Shown: positions 36,211 to 44,299 of the stretch, in pieces | Layout: every line of letters starts with the position of its first letter | How positions within the stretch are numbered: the stretch's first letter is position 1 | NCBI RefSeq assembly: GCF_029910095.1 | Contig: NZ_CP094526.1 | Location: 7,440,001 to 7,504,000, forward strand | From: Bradyrhizobium sp. ISRA464 | GTDB lineage: Bacteria > Pseudomonadota > Alphaproteobacteria > Rhizobiales > Xanthobacteraceae | Direction of reading: 5' to 3' | DNA: 64,000 nt | Notes under the pieces: generated by a model | Seen by the model: only the letters and a program-made list of their open reading frames with translations | Database searches by the model: none | What the model was told of the DNA's origin: nothing | Program-made: the position numbers and the translations under genes

Positions 36211-36933
36211 TCAGTGCACCAGAAATGTCACGGCGAGCGGCACCAGCAGCGCGGTGACCAGGGCATTCAGGCTCATCGCGATGCCGGCGAAGACGCCCGC
36301 CACCTCATCGACCTGGAAGGCACGCGCGGTGCCGATGCCATGCGCGGCGATGCCGACGGCAAAGCCACGGGCGCGATAATCAGTGACGCCGGTCAAGTTC
36401 ATCAGGGGCGTCACCACGATCGCCCCCATGATGCCGGTGAGGATCACCGACACCGCGGTCAGCGACGGATCGGCGTGCAGGGATTCGCTGATGCCCATGG
36501 CGACGCCCGCCGTCACCGACTTCGGCGCCAGCGACAGGATGACCTCGCGCGGCAGGCCGAAGGCCTGCGCCAGCAGCACGACGGAGACGATCGCCGTGAT
36601 CGAGCCGACCGCGAGCGCCACCAGCATCGGCAGGATCGCGGCGGCGACCCGCCGGCGGTTCTCGTACAGCGGCACCGCGAGCGCGACGGTGGCGGGACCG
36701 AGCAGGAAATGCACGAACTGCGCGCCGGCAAAATAGGTGGTGTAGGAGGTCTTCGTCAGCAGCAGGAAGACGCCGATGATCCACACCGAATGCAGCACGG
36801 GATTGGCGAGCGGGTGGCGGCGCGTCCTGAGCGACACCGCATCGGCCGCCGCATAGGTCAGCAGCGTCACCGTCAGCCACAGCAGCGGCGACTGCGAGAG
36901 ATAAACCCAGAGCGAGAATGGATTGTCGCTCAC
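36211..36933 (-). CDS. lrgB: LrgB-family holin-like membrane protein
   Basis: A 240-residue membrane protein of the LrgB/CidB family with several TM helices and the signature VTAGVAMGISESLHADPSLT. It continues with GVTDYRARGFAVGIAAHGIG and ends in a long hydrophobic segment (LVTALLVPLAVTFLVH). The start is GTG at 36933, overlapping the TGA of lrgA by 3 nt; a much longer frame upstream is a shadow of lrgA. LrgAB modulates murein hydrolase activity or transports small metabolites such as pyruvate in other bacteria. Confidence 0.9.
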   Translation of the reverse strand: MSDNPFSLWVYLSQSPLLWLTVTLLTYAAADAVSLRTRRHPLANPVLHSVWIIGVFLLLTKTSYTTYFAGAQFVHFLLGPATVALAVPLYENRRRVAAAILPMLVALAVGSITAIVSVVLLAQAFGLPREVILSLAPKSVTAGVAMGISESLHADPSLTAVSVILTGIMGAIVVTPLMNLTGVTDYRARGFAVGIAAHGIGTARAFQVDEVAGVFAGIAMSLNALVTALLVPLAVTFLVH

Positions 36934-37316
36934 GGTTTGTCCTCGCCGCCTGACAGCACGCTGCTGGCCGCGACGAAGGTCGCGACCGTCGCCAGCAGCG
37001 TGATGATGACCGATATCGCGAGGATCGCCAGGATCGCGACGCCGTGCTCGGCGAGCAAATCCAGCTTCTGCACCACGCCGACGCCCGCCGGGATGAACAG
37101 CAGCGAGAGATTGGCCAGCATCGCGCGGCTCGTGTTCTCGACGCCGTCGTCGCGAAGCGGCCCGCGCGCAAACGCCGGAAAACGGTCGCGCGCAAGCAAC
37201 AGCAACAACAGCAGCATCAGGCCGACCACCGGGCCCGGCACCGGCGCGCCAAGCGCGCGCACCGCGACTTCGCCGATCAGTTGGCAGAGCAGGATCAGGC
37301 TGAGGCTGGCAATCAT
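36930..37316 (-). CDS. lrgA: LrgA/CidA-family holin-like protein
   Basis: A 128-residue protein with four TM helices: SLILLCQLIGEVAVRALGAP, PGPVVGLMLLLLLLLARDRF, NLSLLFIPAGVGVVQKLDLL and ILAISVIITLLATVATFVAA. The motif PVPGPVVGLMLL is diagnostic for the family. It overlaps lrgB by 3 nt and forms the usual lrgAB operon. No LytTR-type regulator is adjacent. Confidence 0.9.
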   Translation of the reverse strand: MIASLSLILLCQLIGEVAVRALGAPVPGPVVGLMLLLLLLLARDRFPAFARGPLRDDGVENTSRAMLANLSLLFIPAGVGVVQKLDLLAEHGVAILAILAISVIITLLATVATFVAASSVLSGGEDKP

Positions 37317-37396
37317 GCGAGAGGCGTCCCCACGATCCGCCTATCAGGTCGCCGCGGCCGGAGCTTGTCAATGCATCGCAGTGTACACAGCTGCGT

Positions 37397-37481
37397 CATT
37401 GCGAGGAGCGCCAGCGACGAAGCAATCCATCTTTCGGTACGGCCGGACGTAATGGATTGCTTCGCTTCGCTCGCAATGACG
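37397..37481. repeat. Palindromic intergenic repeat, family B
   Basis: CATTGCGAGGAGCGCCAGCG ... GAAGCAATCCAT paired with ATGGATTGCTTC ... GCTCGCAATGACG. Close copy of 26483-26565. It is followed by a second degenerate hairpin with GCTTCGAGACGCCGC (family C-like) to about 37590. Confidence 0.85.
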
Positions 37482-37610
37482 TGGATAGCGCAACGCCCGG
37501 CCACCGGCCGGGCCGTTCATGCTTCGAGACGCCGCTATGCGGCTCCTCCAGCGACAAAGGCGAAGCCTTTGCGCGGGCATGACGGAAATGGATTCTCGCG
37601 CTTGGCTTTA

Positions 37611-38054
37611 TTACTCCCGCCGCGGCAGCGCCATCAACGTGCCGGTCATGGTCGCGACCAGCGACTCGGCGCCGTCGTTGAGCGCATAGGCCCCGGCTTC
37701 GCAAAACGTCAGCGTGCGGCCAGGTTTGACCACATGGGCGCGAAAGGCGAAGCGCTCGCCCTTGGCCGGCGCCAGCAGATTGGTCTTGAACTCCACCGTC
37801 AGAATATCAGAGCCGGCGGGCATCAGCGTGAAGGCGGCGACGCCGCAGGCATTGTCGAGACCCGCCGTGATGATGCCGGCATGAACGAACCCGTTCTGCT
37901 GGGTGAAGTCGGCCGAATAGGGCATCGCGAGCTCGACCTCGCCGGGCTCAATGCGCGCGATCGAGATTCCGAGCGTCTGCATCGCGCGCTGGCGCTTGAA
38001 CATATCAACCGCGACGGCGCGATAGTCCGGGTTTTTCGGCTGGAAGGACGGCAT
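37611..38054 (-). CDS. PaaI-type hotdog-fold thioesterase
   Basis: A 147-residue hotdog-fold protein. Seen: the helix-containing GFVHAGIITAGLDNACGVAA (the HAG signature of PaaI-like enzymes), ILTVEFKTNLLAPAKGERFA and VVKPGRTLTFCEAGAYALND. It hydrolyses acyl- or aryl-CoA thioesters; the substrate is unknown. The start MPSFQPKNPD at 38054 is chosen; the longer frame to 38555 is a shadow of the next gene. It begins 5 nt after the stop of the second thioesterase, so both are under the palindromic operators at 38518-38568. Confidence 0.9.
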   Translation of the reverse strand: MPSFQPKNPDYRAVAVDMFKRQRAMQTLGISIARIEPGEVELAMPYSADFTQQNGFVHAGIITAGLDNACGVAAFTLMPAGSDILTVEFKTNLLAPAKGERFAFRAHVVKPGRTLTFCEAGAYALNDGAESLVATMTGTLMALPRRE

Positions 38055-38059
38055 GACGG

Positions 38060-38515
38060 TCACGCAGGCGTTGGGTCTGACGGGACCAGGTGCTGCATCG
38101 CGGTGTAGCGGATCGCCGGAGCGAACGGCGCCGACTTGCGCGCGGCGCGATCCATGTGCACGGCCGTGATCTCGCAGGTCGCGGCAACCTCGCCGGTTTC
38201 GGCATTGCGCATCTCGTGCAGCAGGCGGATCGACTTGTCGCGGAATTCCAGGAGCCGGCTCTTGACCTCGACGATATCGCCGGCGAGCAGCTCGCGCTTG
38301 TAGGAGATGTTCTGCTGCACGGCGGCCATGCCGCGGCCGGACTCGCGCAGATAGCCCGGCGTCAGGCCGAGCCGCGCGAACATGTTCCAGCTCGCCTCGT
38401 CGAACTTGCCGACGTACCACATGACGTTCATGTGGCCGACGTGATCGCAATGCCAGGGATAGACCGTGCCGCAATAGGTCGCCTCGCCTTCCATCGTGCC
38501 GTTCCCGTTTTTCAT
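38060..38515 (-). CDS. 4HBT-type acyl-CoA thioesterase
   Basis: A 151-residue (or 144 from the second Met) hotdog thioesterase of the 4-hydroxybenzoyl-CoA thioesterase/YbgC group. The catalytic-region motif is VYPWHCDHVGHMNVMWYVGK, with Asp in the HxDHVGHMNN-like context. It continues RELLAGDIVEVKSRLLEF and RLLHEMRNAETGEVAATC. The first ATG at 38515 lies 2 nt from a palindromic operator and has no Shine-Dalgarno sequence. The Met at 38494 (MEGEATYCG), after ACGGGAACGG, may be the real start. First gene of a two-gene thioesterase operon divergent from tetR. Confidence 0.9.
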   Translation of the reverse strand: MKNGNGTMEGEATYCGTVYPWHCDHVGHMNVMWYVGKFDEASWNMFARLGLTPGYLRESGRGMAAVQQNISYKRELLAGDIVEVKSRLLEFRDKSIRLLHEMRNAETGEVAATCEITAVHMDRAARKSAPFAPAIRYTAMQHLVPSDPTPA

Positions 38516-38517
38516 TT

Positions 38518-38535
38518 TGATACGGTAGCGTATCA
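38518..38535. promoter_or_regulatory. Palindromic operator 1 (probable TetR site)
   Basis: TGATACGGTAGCGTATCA has perfect 7-bp arms (TGATACG/CGTATCA) around GTAG. It lies directly before the thioesterase start in the 78-bp gap between divergent genes, one of which encodes a TetR regulator. Confidence 0.8.
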
Positions 38536-38554
38536 GCGGCCAGACAGGCTAGCA

Positions 38555-38568
38555 ATACGGTACCGTAT
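38555..38568. promoter_or_regulatory. Palindromic operator 2 (probable TetR site)
   Basis: ATACGGTACCGTAT is a perfect 14-bp palindrome sharing the ATACGGTA core with operator 1. The two centres are 35 bp apart. It lies 26 bp before the tetR start codon. Confidence 0.8.
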
Positions 38569-38593
38569 CACAAGGCCGCGCGCTGGAGACGAG

Positions 38594-39151
38594 ATGACCG
38601 AAGGCAAGAGCGATGTCTGGGTTGCCGCCGGCTTTGCCGAGCTCGCGCGCTCCGGCGTCGACGGCGTGCGGGTCGAGGTGTTGGCGAAGAATCTCGGCGT
38701 CACCAAGGGCGGCTTCTACCGCCGCTTCAGGGATCGCGCCGCGCTGCTCGAGGCCATGCTGTCGCGCTGGCGCGACGGCCGCATCGCCACGATCGAGAAG
38801 CACACCGCGCTCGACGGCGCGACCGCGCGCGAGCGGCTGAAGGCGATCATCACGCTCTATTCCGAGCACATGAACACCGAAGCGATGGCGATCGAGCTTG
38901 CGATCCGCCAGTGGGCACGCACCGACGAGGCCGCGGCGAGCGCGGTCGCCAGCGTCGATGCCGCGCGGCTGAAGAATGTCGGACAGCTCTATCGCGCGAC
39001 CGGACTTGCGGCTGAACAGGCCGACGCCAAGGCCTTCCTGTTCTACTGCTTCATCTTCGGCCAGAGCCTGCTGTTTCTCGAACGCGGCCCGCGCGGGCGG
39101 GCGCAACTGCTGGCCAAATCGGCGGACAAGCTGCTCGACGACGGGCCATAA
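38594..39151 (+). CDS. TetR-family transcriptional regulator
   Basis: A 185-residue one-component regulator. The N-terminal helix-turn-helix reads VRVEVLAKNLGVTKGGFYRR with FRDRAALLEAMLSRW following. The C-terminal ligand-binding part is all-helical (residues about 70-185). The gene is divergent from the two thioesterase genes, and the intervening 78 bp contain two related palindromes, so autoregulation and control of the thioesterases is the simplest reading. The ligand may be an acyl- or aryl-CoA or a fatty acid; this is inference. The start at 38594 follows GGAGACGAG. Confidence 0.9.
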   Translation: MTEGKSDVWVAAGFAELARSGVDGVRVEVLAKNLGVTKGGFYRRFRDRAALLEAMLSRWRDGRIATIEKHTALDGATARERLKAIITLYSEHMNTEAMAIELAIRQWARTDEAAASAVASVDAARLKNVGQLYRATGLAAEQADAKAFLFYCFIFGQSLLFLERGPRGRAQLLAKSADKLLDDGP

Positions 39152-39163
39152 AAGACGAGCCAT

Positions 39164-39192
39164 AAAAAAGCGGCCGGCGCGGTGCCGGCCGC
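39164..39192 (-). terminator. Rho-independent terminator for the 39215-39709 gene
   Basis: On the minus strand GCGGCCGGC pairs with GCCGGCCGC, followed by six T. It lies 23 nt after the stop codon of the secreted-protein gene and may also serve the convergent tetR gene. Confidence 0.8.
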
Positions 39193-39214
39193 TCTTCAAC
39201 ATCGATATGCGAGC

Positions 39215-39709
39215 TCAGGCTGCGCCCTTCAGGCGCTTGTTGCATTCGCTGTAATAGCCGCCGCCCTTCTGGATCCACTTCAAGCCGCCATTGCCGCCGG
39301 TGGCCTTGTTGGCCTTGTACTGGTCGACGCAGGTGTGCATGCGCGCTTTGCCCTCGGATTCCTTGGAGTATTTGGGATCGACGGCGTTCGGAAACACCGC
39401 CTGACCTGCGGGCATTGCCGGTGCCGCGGCGGGAGCGGCTTCCTTCCTGGCTTCCTTCGGCGCGGCCGGCGCGGGCGCGGCGGCAGCCGGAGGCGGCGCG
39501 GCAGGTGCCGCAGCCGGGGTTGCGTCGGCGCCGCACTGGGTCTTGCGGAAATCATTCCACTTCTCGCCGTTGAGGGTGCCGTCGGCCTTGGCGGCCTTGT
39601 ACTTGGCGCTGCACTCCTGCATGGTCAGGGCATGCGCTGGCGCGCTCGCCGCAAAGGCTGCGAAACCCGATACGGCAATCACGCACAACAATCTGGTCTT
39701 GATGGTCAT
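39215..39709 (-). CDS. Secreted Cys-motif protein, PsiF-like repeats
   Basis: A 164-residue exported protein. The signal peptide (LLCVIAVSGFAAFAASAPAH) is followed by TMQECSAKYKAAKADGTLNG with KWNDFRKTQC, a Pro/Ala-rich linker, and a second module MHTCVDQYKANKATGGNGGL with YYSECNKRLKGAA. Each module has a pair of Cys spaced about 20 apart, resembling the short PsiF repeat of the neighbouring gene. Function unknown. The ATG at 39709 follows GGGAGACCAGGG. Confidence 0.75.
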   Translation of the reverse strand: MTIKTRLLCVIAVSGFAAFAASAPAHALTMQECSAKYKAAKADGTLNGEKWNDFRKTQCGADATPAAAPAAPPPAAAAPAPAAPKEARKEAAPAAAPAMPAGQAVFPNAVDPKYSKESEGKARMHTCVDQYKANKATGGNGGLKWIQKGGGYYSECNKRLKGAA

Positions 39710-39891
39710 CCCTGGTCTCCCTTGGGGGCAATGGCGTAAGACCATTATCCTAGCGCAACCGGCGCGTGCGACAACGCACGCGCCCGCTCAGCCGGCAAAA
39801 TATTTGTGGCGGCCAAAATGTCGCACGTTCATCCGCGGTTCAGCATCGCCGCGCGACCGTTCCTGCCTCCATCCCCCACGAGGTACACCCC

Positions 39892-40179
39892 ATGATGAAG
39901 ATTTCCTCGCTCGCGACCGTCGCCGCCCTTGCCACCGCTCTGGCGGTGGGCGGAGCCTTCGCGCAAACTCCCGCACCTGCCACCGGCGCCGCTCCCGCTG
40001 CCACGGCCAAGGCGCCGAAGGCAGCCAAGCCGCGCAGCGCCGCCTCGCTCGAATGCTCGAAGCAGGCCGACGAGAAGAAGCTCAAGGGCAAGGAGCGCAA
40101 GAAGTTTCGCCGTGAATGCATGAAGGAAGCCGGCGGCAGCGCCGCGCCGGCTGCGGCGCCCGCCCCGGCCAAGCAATAG
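39892..40179 (+). CDS. PsiF-repeat family secreted protein
   Basis: A 95-residue exported protein with signal peptide (LATVAALATALAVGGAFAQ), an Ala/Pro/Lys linker and one PsiF repeat: SLECSKQADEKKLKGKERKK followed by FRRECMKEAGG. Two conserved Cys frame the repeat. PsiF in E. coli is phosphate-starvation inducible with unknown role. The gene is divergent from the related Cys-motif gene, 182 nt away. A hairpin terminator lies about 90 nt downstream. Confidence 0.85.
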   Translation: MMKISSLATVAALATALAVGGAFAQTPAPATGAAPAATAKAPKAAKPRSAASLECSKQADEKKLKGKERKKFRRECMKEAGGSAAPAAAPAPAKQ

Positions 40180-40269
40180 TCGACAATGTTTCACGCGCCG
40201 CGCGCACCGGCTCCCGTCGGGCGACGGCGCGGTCTCGATCGAGCGGTCGCGTTGAGACCTGGTGGATTG

Positions 40270-40303
40270 GACCGCCCCGGACAAGCTCCGGGGCGGTCTC
40301 TCT
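40270..40303 (+). terminator. Rho-independent terminator after the PsiF gene
   Basis: GACCGCCCCGGA and TCCGGGGCGGTC form a 12-bp stem with loop CAAGC, followed by TCTCTT. The T tract is weak but the stem is strong. Confidence 0.65.
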
Positions 40304-40465
40304 TGCATGGCCCCCGGCTCGCGGGCTCGCGCCGTGCGCGGCCAACCGCCGGACGAAATGTCTTGTCTCCGTCATAAATCTGCGTGTCACAAACCGACCG
40401 GCCGACGCATTGCTGCACCGCGCCGATGCAATTGTTCCGTTATCGCGGATTTGTCATAAGACGGC

Positions 40466-41551
40466 GTGACCCTGATCCGCGCATCGATAGCACCTGCCGT
40501 TCCCAGCCGCGCCAAACTGCTCAGCGCGCTCGAGACCATCGTGATCGGCAGTGCCGGCGGCTTGCTGTTCTTCTGGGCGCAGTTGCCGGGCGGGCTGATC
40601 TCCGGCGCGATGAGCGCGGTCGCCATCGCAGCCCTGATGGGACGGCCGCTCGCGATGCCGCCGGTGCTGACGCAATCGGTGCTGCTGCTGCTCGGCATCT
40701 CGCTGGGCTCGCTGATGTCGCAGCAATTGCTGCAGCACATGGGCTCCTATCCGCTCACCATCGGTCTGCTGGCGCTGGCGACCTTCTGCTCGACCTTCGG
40801 CTCGAGCTACTATCTGCAGCGCGTGCACGGCTGGGACCAGACCTCGGCCTTCCTCGCCGGCAGCCCGGGCGCGCTGTCGCAGATCACCATCCTTGCCGCG
40901 GAGAAGGACGCCGACGTCGCAGGCATTGCTGTGGTTCAGACCATGCGCGTGATCATCCTGACCGCCGCACTGCCGATCATGCTGGCGGTGACCGGGGTGA
41001 CCCATGCCGCGCAGCTGCCCTTGCCGACGGGGGTCGCCTCCCCGCTTGGCCTCGCCGCATTGATAGCAGCGTCGATCGGCGCCGCGCTGCTGCTGCGCTG
41101 GGTGAAATTTCCGGCGAGCTGGATGTTCGGCGCGATGCTCGCCTCCAGCCTGCTGCACGGCGCAGGTCTGGTCGATGGCGGTCTGCCGCCCTGGATCCGC
41201 AACGTCGCGCTGGTCGGCATCGGCGCCGTGATCGGCACCCGCTTCGCGCGGATGAAGACCTCGACCCTGCTCAGGCACGTCAATGCCGGGATCGGATCGT
41301 TCGCGATCGCGATCCTGATCTCCGCCGTCTTCGTCATGGTGATCGCGTTCACCACCCATGTGCGGCTGGCAGACATCGTCGTCGCCTTCGCGCCCGGCGC
41401 GATGGATGCGATGCTGGCGCTGGCGCTGACGCTGCATATCGACCCGATCTTCGTCGGCGCGCACCATTTGTCGCGCTTCGTGTTCGTCACCGTCTCGACG
41501 CCGGGCATCATCCATCTGTTCGGACGGCCGCAGGACGACGTCGACGATTAG
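40466..41551 (+). CDS. AbrB-family (PF05145-type) membrane protein
   Basis: A 361-residue polytopic membrane protein with about ten TM helices in two homologous halves. Each half contains a glycine-rich P-G-x-(I/M)-GAM-type segment: AQLPGGLISGAMSAVAIAAL in the first and VKFPASWMFGAMLASSLLHG in the second. The conserved FLAGSPGALSQITILAAEKD and AFAPGAMDAMLALALTLHID also duplicate. The family was once annotated as ammonia monooxygenase or AbrB transport regulator; a transporter role is more likely. The GTG at 40466 is taken as start, and the frame runs with no stop to 41551. Confidence 0.85.
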   Translation: MTLIRASIAPAVPSRAKLLSALETIVIGSAGGLLFFWAQLPGGLISGAMSAVAIAALMGRPLAMPPVLTQSVLLLLGISLGSLMSQQLLQHMGSYPLTIGLLALATFCSTFGSSYYLQRVHGWDQTSAFLAGSPGALSQITILAAEKDADVAGIAVVQTMRVIILTAALPIMLAVTGVTHAAQLPLPTGVASPLGLAALIAASIGAALLLRWVKFPASWMFGAMLASSLLHGAGLVDGGLPPWIRNVALVGIGAVIGTRFARMKTSTLLRHVNAGIGSFAIAILISAVFVMVIAFTTHVRLADIVVAFAPGAMDAMLALALTLHIDPIFVGAHHLSRFVFVTVSTPGIIHLFGRPQDDVDD

Positions 41552-41560
41552 GTCGAAAGC

Positions 41561-41645
41561 GTAGGATGGGTAGAGCGCAGCGAAACCCATCGGCTGCGCT
41601 CCGCGGCCGGCACTGGTGGGTTTCGCTACGCTCTACCCACCCTAC
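41561..41645. repeat. Palindromic intergenic repeat, family G
   Basis: GTAGGATGGGTAGAGCGCAG with GAAACCCAT at the left pairs with GTGGGTTTCGCTACGCTCTA and CCCACCCTAC at the right. It lies between convergent genes and may terminate both. Confidence 0.85.
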
Positions 41646-41648
41646 GGA

Positions 41649-42224
41649 TTACGCCCTGGCGGTCTTCGCGACGCCCCAGGCTGCGATCGCGGCCATCAGC
41701 AGCGAGATCAGCACGTTGTAGCCGGCCAGCGAGATGCCGAGGAAGCGCCACTGCACCTCGTCGCAGCGGACCACCTTGACCTTGTCGAGTTGATCCAGCA
41801 GCGAGCCCGCCTTGCCGAAATCCACGACCGGACCGGTGCAATCGGTCGGCCCCTGCCAGAACCCCCATTCGACGCCGGCGTGGTAGGCGCCGAGCCCGGC
41901 ATTGGCGAGCGCAGCGAGGCCGAGGATCGCGAGTCCGGCCAGCAGGACCGGGCGCGGCGCGCCCTTCGCGGCCGCAAGCACGACCGCCGCGCCGAGCGGG
42001 ACGGCAAGATAATAGGCATAGCGCTGCTCGAGGCAGAGCGGACAGGGCAGGATCTCCAGCACGAGCTGGAAGAACCAGGCGCCGGCCAGGGTCGCCAACG
42101 CGATCACCGCGATAGCAGCCGATGCCGTCAGCGCGGAGTTGCCGGCTGCGCCGGCGTGCGAGGGATGGGCGGTGGCGAGCGTCACGGCGGGTCTCCTGCG
42201 AGCATCATCCGGTGGGGTCATCAC
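41649..42224 (-). CDS. dsbB: Disulfide bond formation protein B
   Basis: A 191-residue inner-membrane quinone-dependent oxidase with four TM helices. The first periplasmic redox pair is in EILPCPLCLEQRYAYYLAVP. The second pair is Cys in GPTDCTGPVVDF and in VVRCDEVQWRFLG, within the second periplasmic loop. It reoxidises DsbA-type proteins; a candidate partner is encoded at 34628-35302. The first 25 residues are polar and variable. The MM start at 42224 is one of several possible. Confidence 0.92.
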   Translation of the reverse strand: MMTPPDDARRRPAVTLATAHPSHAGAAGNSALTASAAIAVIALATLAGAWFFQLVLEILPCPLCLEQRYAYYLAVPLGAAVVLAAAKGAPRPVLLAGLAILGLAALANAGLGAYHAGVEWGFWQGPTDCTGPVVDFGKAGSLLDQLDKVKVVRCDEVQWRFLGISLAGYNVLISLLMAAIAAWGVAKTARA

Positions 42225-42378
42225 CCTCCTCCATGCTCATTCCGGGTCGTATCCCGCGAAAATACCGCTGTCGAGGCGCGGGACAATCACATCCACGCGG
42301 GTTGACCGTGACGGGCCGCCCGCTATAGTCCGCCGCGCTTCGCGACCCCGGGCCATCCAAACGGCCCAGGTCACGAAT

Positions 42379-42463
42379 GCCCCTGTGGCGGAACTGGTAG
42401 ACGCGCTCGACTCAAAATCGAGTTCCGCAAGGAGTGCTGGTTCGATTCCGGCCAGGGGCACCA
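42379..42463 (+). tRNA. tRNA-Leu(CAA)
   Basis: An 85-nt cloverleaf with encoded CCA. The acceptor GCCCCTG pairs with CAGGGGC, the anticodon stem CTCGA/TCGAG encloses loop CTCAAAA (anticodon CAA), a long variable arm follows, and the T arm holds GGTTCGATTCC. It decodes UUG. Confidence 0.95.
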
Positions 42464-43204
42464 CGGAAAAAAGTGCAGTAATAACAATAACTTAAGTCGA
42501 TCGTTCGATTCCGGATTTCCCCGGAAAACTGTCGCGACGGTTTGAAAATCCAAGCAAAAGCTCACCGCAGCGGTCCACTTTGCTGGTATTTTTGCTGGTA
42601 TCGCCAAGCCAAACGCGCCGCGGCGAATTTCGCTATTCCGAACAACGGAATCGAGCAGATGGCCCGCAAGAATGATGGCGCGGGTGCCGACCCAAAGCAG
42701 ATCTGATCAATCTCGACTGCCGCGCCGCGCGACCGAAATTCGACATGAGCGACGGACCGCTCGCGCTTTTCGGCTCGCGCACGCTGGTGCAGCATTGGGC
42801 TGATCGGAACTGTTTCGATCCCAAGAAGTCGATGCCGACAAGGGAGGCGCGCAGCTTGAGTCTCTTATCATCAGGCTGGTTGAGGTTGTCCAATTCTACC
42901 CGCGGCAAGCTCATGTGATAGTCGTCGAACGCTTGTGCATGTGTGCCGGAAAGCGGATCGATTTCGCAGCGCTTTTGCGACGCGTTGCGCTTGGTCGCCT
43001 GAGATAAACCGCCGCGCGTACATACGCCGTAACCAAGAGATCGTCTGCGCTCCTGACCGCTGCCCTCCGAAGGCAGGTGTCAACCTAATTCGTGCTGATA
43101 GGGAGATTAAAACAGAGTAGGAAAACAAGGACTTGTGAAGTCGGTGTCAATCACGTCAGTCTCGCAAGAACGTCGCGTAAGCACCGCGTAAGCAACACAG
43201 AGAT
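42464..43204. other. Gene-poor spacer between two tRNA genes
   Basis: 741 nt. Open frames here lack family-like sequence on either strand. A plus-strand stretch (42700-42920) reads as coding-like (DCRAARPKFDMSDGPLALFG) but has no start and is probably a remnant. CTGCCCTCCGAAGGCAG at about 43060 imitates the anticodon arm of the following tRNA-Arg, but the rest of a tRNA is missing. Spacers next to tRNA genes often keep decayed ends of integrated elements. Confidence 0.45.
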
Positions 43205-43281
43205 GCGCCCGTAGCTCAGCTGGATAGAGCGCCACCCTCCGAAGGTGGAGGCCACACGTTCGAATCGTGTCGGGCGCGCCA
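43205..43281 (+). tRNA. tRNA-Arg(CCG)
   Basis: A 77-nt cloverleaf with encoded CCA: acceptor GCGCCCG/CGGGCGC, D arm GCTCAGCTGGATAGAGC, anticodon stem CCACC/GGTGG around CTCCGAA (anticodon CCG) and T arm ACACGTTCGAATCGTGT. It decodes CGG. Confidence 0.96.
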
Positions 43282-43334
43282 CTTGTCGCGAGATGATTTG
43301 CGCAAGTCGGTCGCGCCGCCGCGTTCCGGAAGCG

Positions 43335-44066
43335 TCAGACGGGCGACCGCTTCTTGAGGTGGAGGTAACCCGGATCGAAGTCGCCCAGCCGCTGCAACTC
43401 TCGCCACTTTAGAACGATCAGCTCACCATCGCGCAGGTCCGCAGTGCCTGATCCCCGCAACTCCTGAAGTGTTCGATTGACGGTAGCAATCGCCATTCCC
43501 AATGCTTCACCCAGCTGAACCAGGCTTATCGGAAACTGGCATTTGTTACCTTCGCTAAGGCCCGCAGCGCGCGCCTTATAAAAGAGCTCGCAAAAGAGAT
43601 GCGCCATTCTCGTCCGCATCGGTCTCGCACTGTTGTTGGTGATGGCTCCCCGAAAAATCGCGGCATCCAGCAATGTCTCCCGCCAGATTGCAAAGCCAAC
43701 CGATGGTCGGCGTTTGAATGCAAGGAGCAACTCCTTATGGGGGAGGAACGCTACGGTGGCTGGCCCTATCGCGCACAGAGCATGATCCATCTTTTCAATG
43801 AAGAGACCCTGCGCGTCCGGAAGATCGCCGGAGATATGGAACGAGAGGTACTGACGACGGCCCGTTCGGAGGAGGTGGTAGCGAGCGACCATGCCGGACA
43901 CCACAAGCGCCGCGACTTCCGGATCATCGCCTTGACGGATGAAATCCTCGTTCGGCTTGAAATTGCGGGCCGTACACGTCAACCGGCCGATCTCGGCGAC
44001 GTCGTTTTCCGTGAGCTCGGAGTGCTCCCTCAGATTTCGGACTAGGACCGCGTGCGCCTTCTCCAT
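43335..44066 (-). CDS. Crp/Fnr-family transcriptional regulator
   Basis: A 243-residue regulator. The N-terminal cyclic-nucleotide-binding-like barrel is recognisable in ARNFKPNEDFIRQGDDPEVA and GRRQYLSFHISGDLPDAQGL. The C-terminal winged helix holds ISLVQLGEALGMAIATVNRT with LQELRGSG. There is no Cys cluster like that of Fnr, so direct Fe-S oxygen sensing is unlikely. The ATG at 44066 after GGAGCTCTCC is chosen over an in-frame TTG 12 nt upstream. It is divergent from a PAS/HWE kinase gene; a perfect 16-bp palindrome lies 26 bp before its start. Confidence 0.9.
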   Translation of the reverse strand: MEKAHAVLVRNLREHSELTENDVAEIGRLTCTARNFKPNEDFIRQGDDPEVAALVVSGMVARYHLLRTGRRQYLSFHISGDLPDAQGLFIEKMDHALCAIGPATVAFLPHKELLLAFKRRPSVGFAIWRETLLDAAIFRGAITNNSARPMRTRMAHLFCELFYKARAAGLSEGNKCQFPISLVQLGEALGMAIATVNRTLQELRGSGTADLRDGELIVLKWRELQRLGDFDPGYLHLKKRSPV

Positions 44067-44092
44067 GGAGAGCTCCAAAAAGGCCCGTTTGG

Positions 44093-44108
44093 CGTATCAA
44101 TTGATACG
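44093..44108. promoter_or_regulatory. Perfect 16-bp palindrome upstream of the Crp/Fnr gene
   Basis: CGTATCAATTGATACG is self-complementary over its whole length. It lies in the divergent region between the Crp/Fnr regulator and the HWE kinase. The TTGAT half-site is reminiscent of Fnr/FixK boxes, but the halves are in the opposite order from TTGAT-N4-ATCAA. Confidence 0.6.
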
Positions 44109-44128
44109 TTGGCATCCCGGACGTCAAT

Positions 44129-44148
44129 CTAGACTGACCTAGACTGAC
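44129..44148. repeat. Tandem 10-bp repeat in the divergent promoter region
   Basis: CTAGACTGAC occurs twice head-to-tail without spacer. A 10-bp period places both copies on one face of the helix, as for a protein-binding site. Confidence 0.6.
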
Positions 44149-44299
44149 GCCGTGCCACATGGCTTCAAAGCTGGTGTGGCAGTCCTGGAGTGTTTCAGGC
44201 CGCAGCGGGCAGACCCAAATCGCTGTCGGACACCAACCGTTTTCGTTAGCGGCGGAACTTACCGCTCATCCACCTGCCCCGGGATTCGGAGGAACCGGC

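Noticed and set aside
36211..37371. One long 386-residue protein instead of LrgB
   Set aside because: The N-terminal 140 residues are a shadow of lrgA; the GTG at 36933 gives the normal LrgB length and overlap.
43050..43100. Second tRNA-Arg remnant near 43060
   Set aside because: CTGCCCTCCGAAGGCAG mimics the anticodon arm with the same loop, but the T arm and acceptor are not recognisable, so chance similarity or deep decay cannot be excluded.
42379..43204. Integrated element between tRNA-Leu and tRNA-Arg
   Set aside because: No integrase and no duplicated tRNA 3' end were found; both tRNAs are intact.
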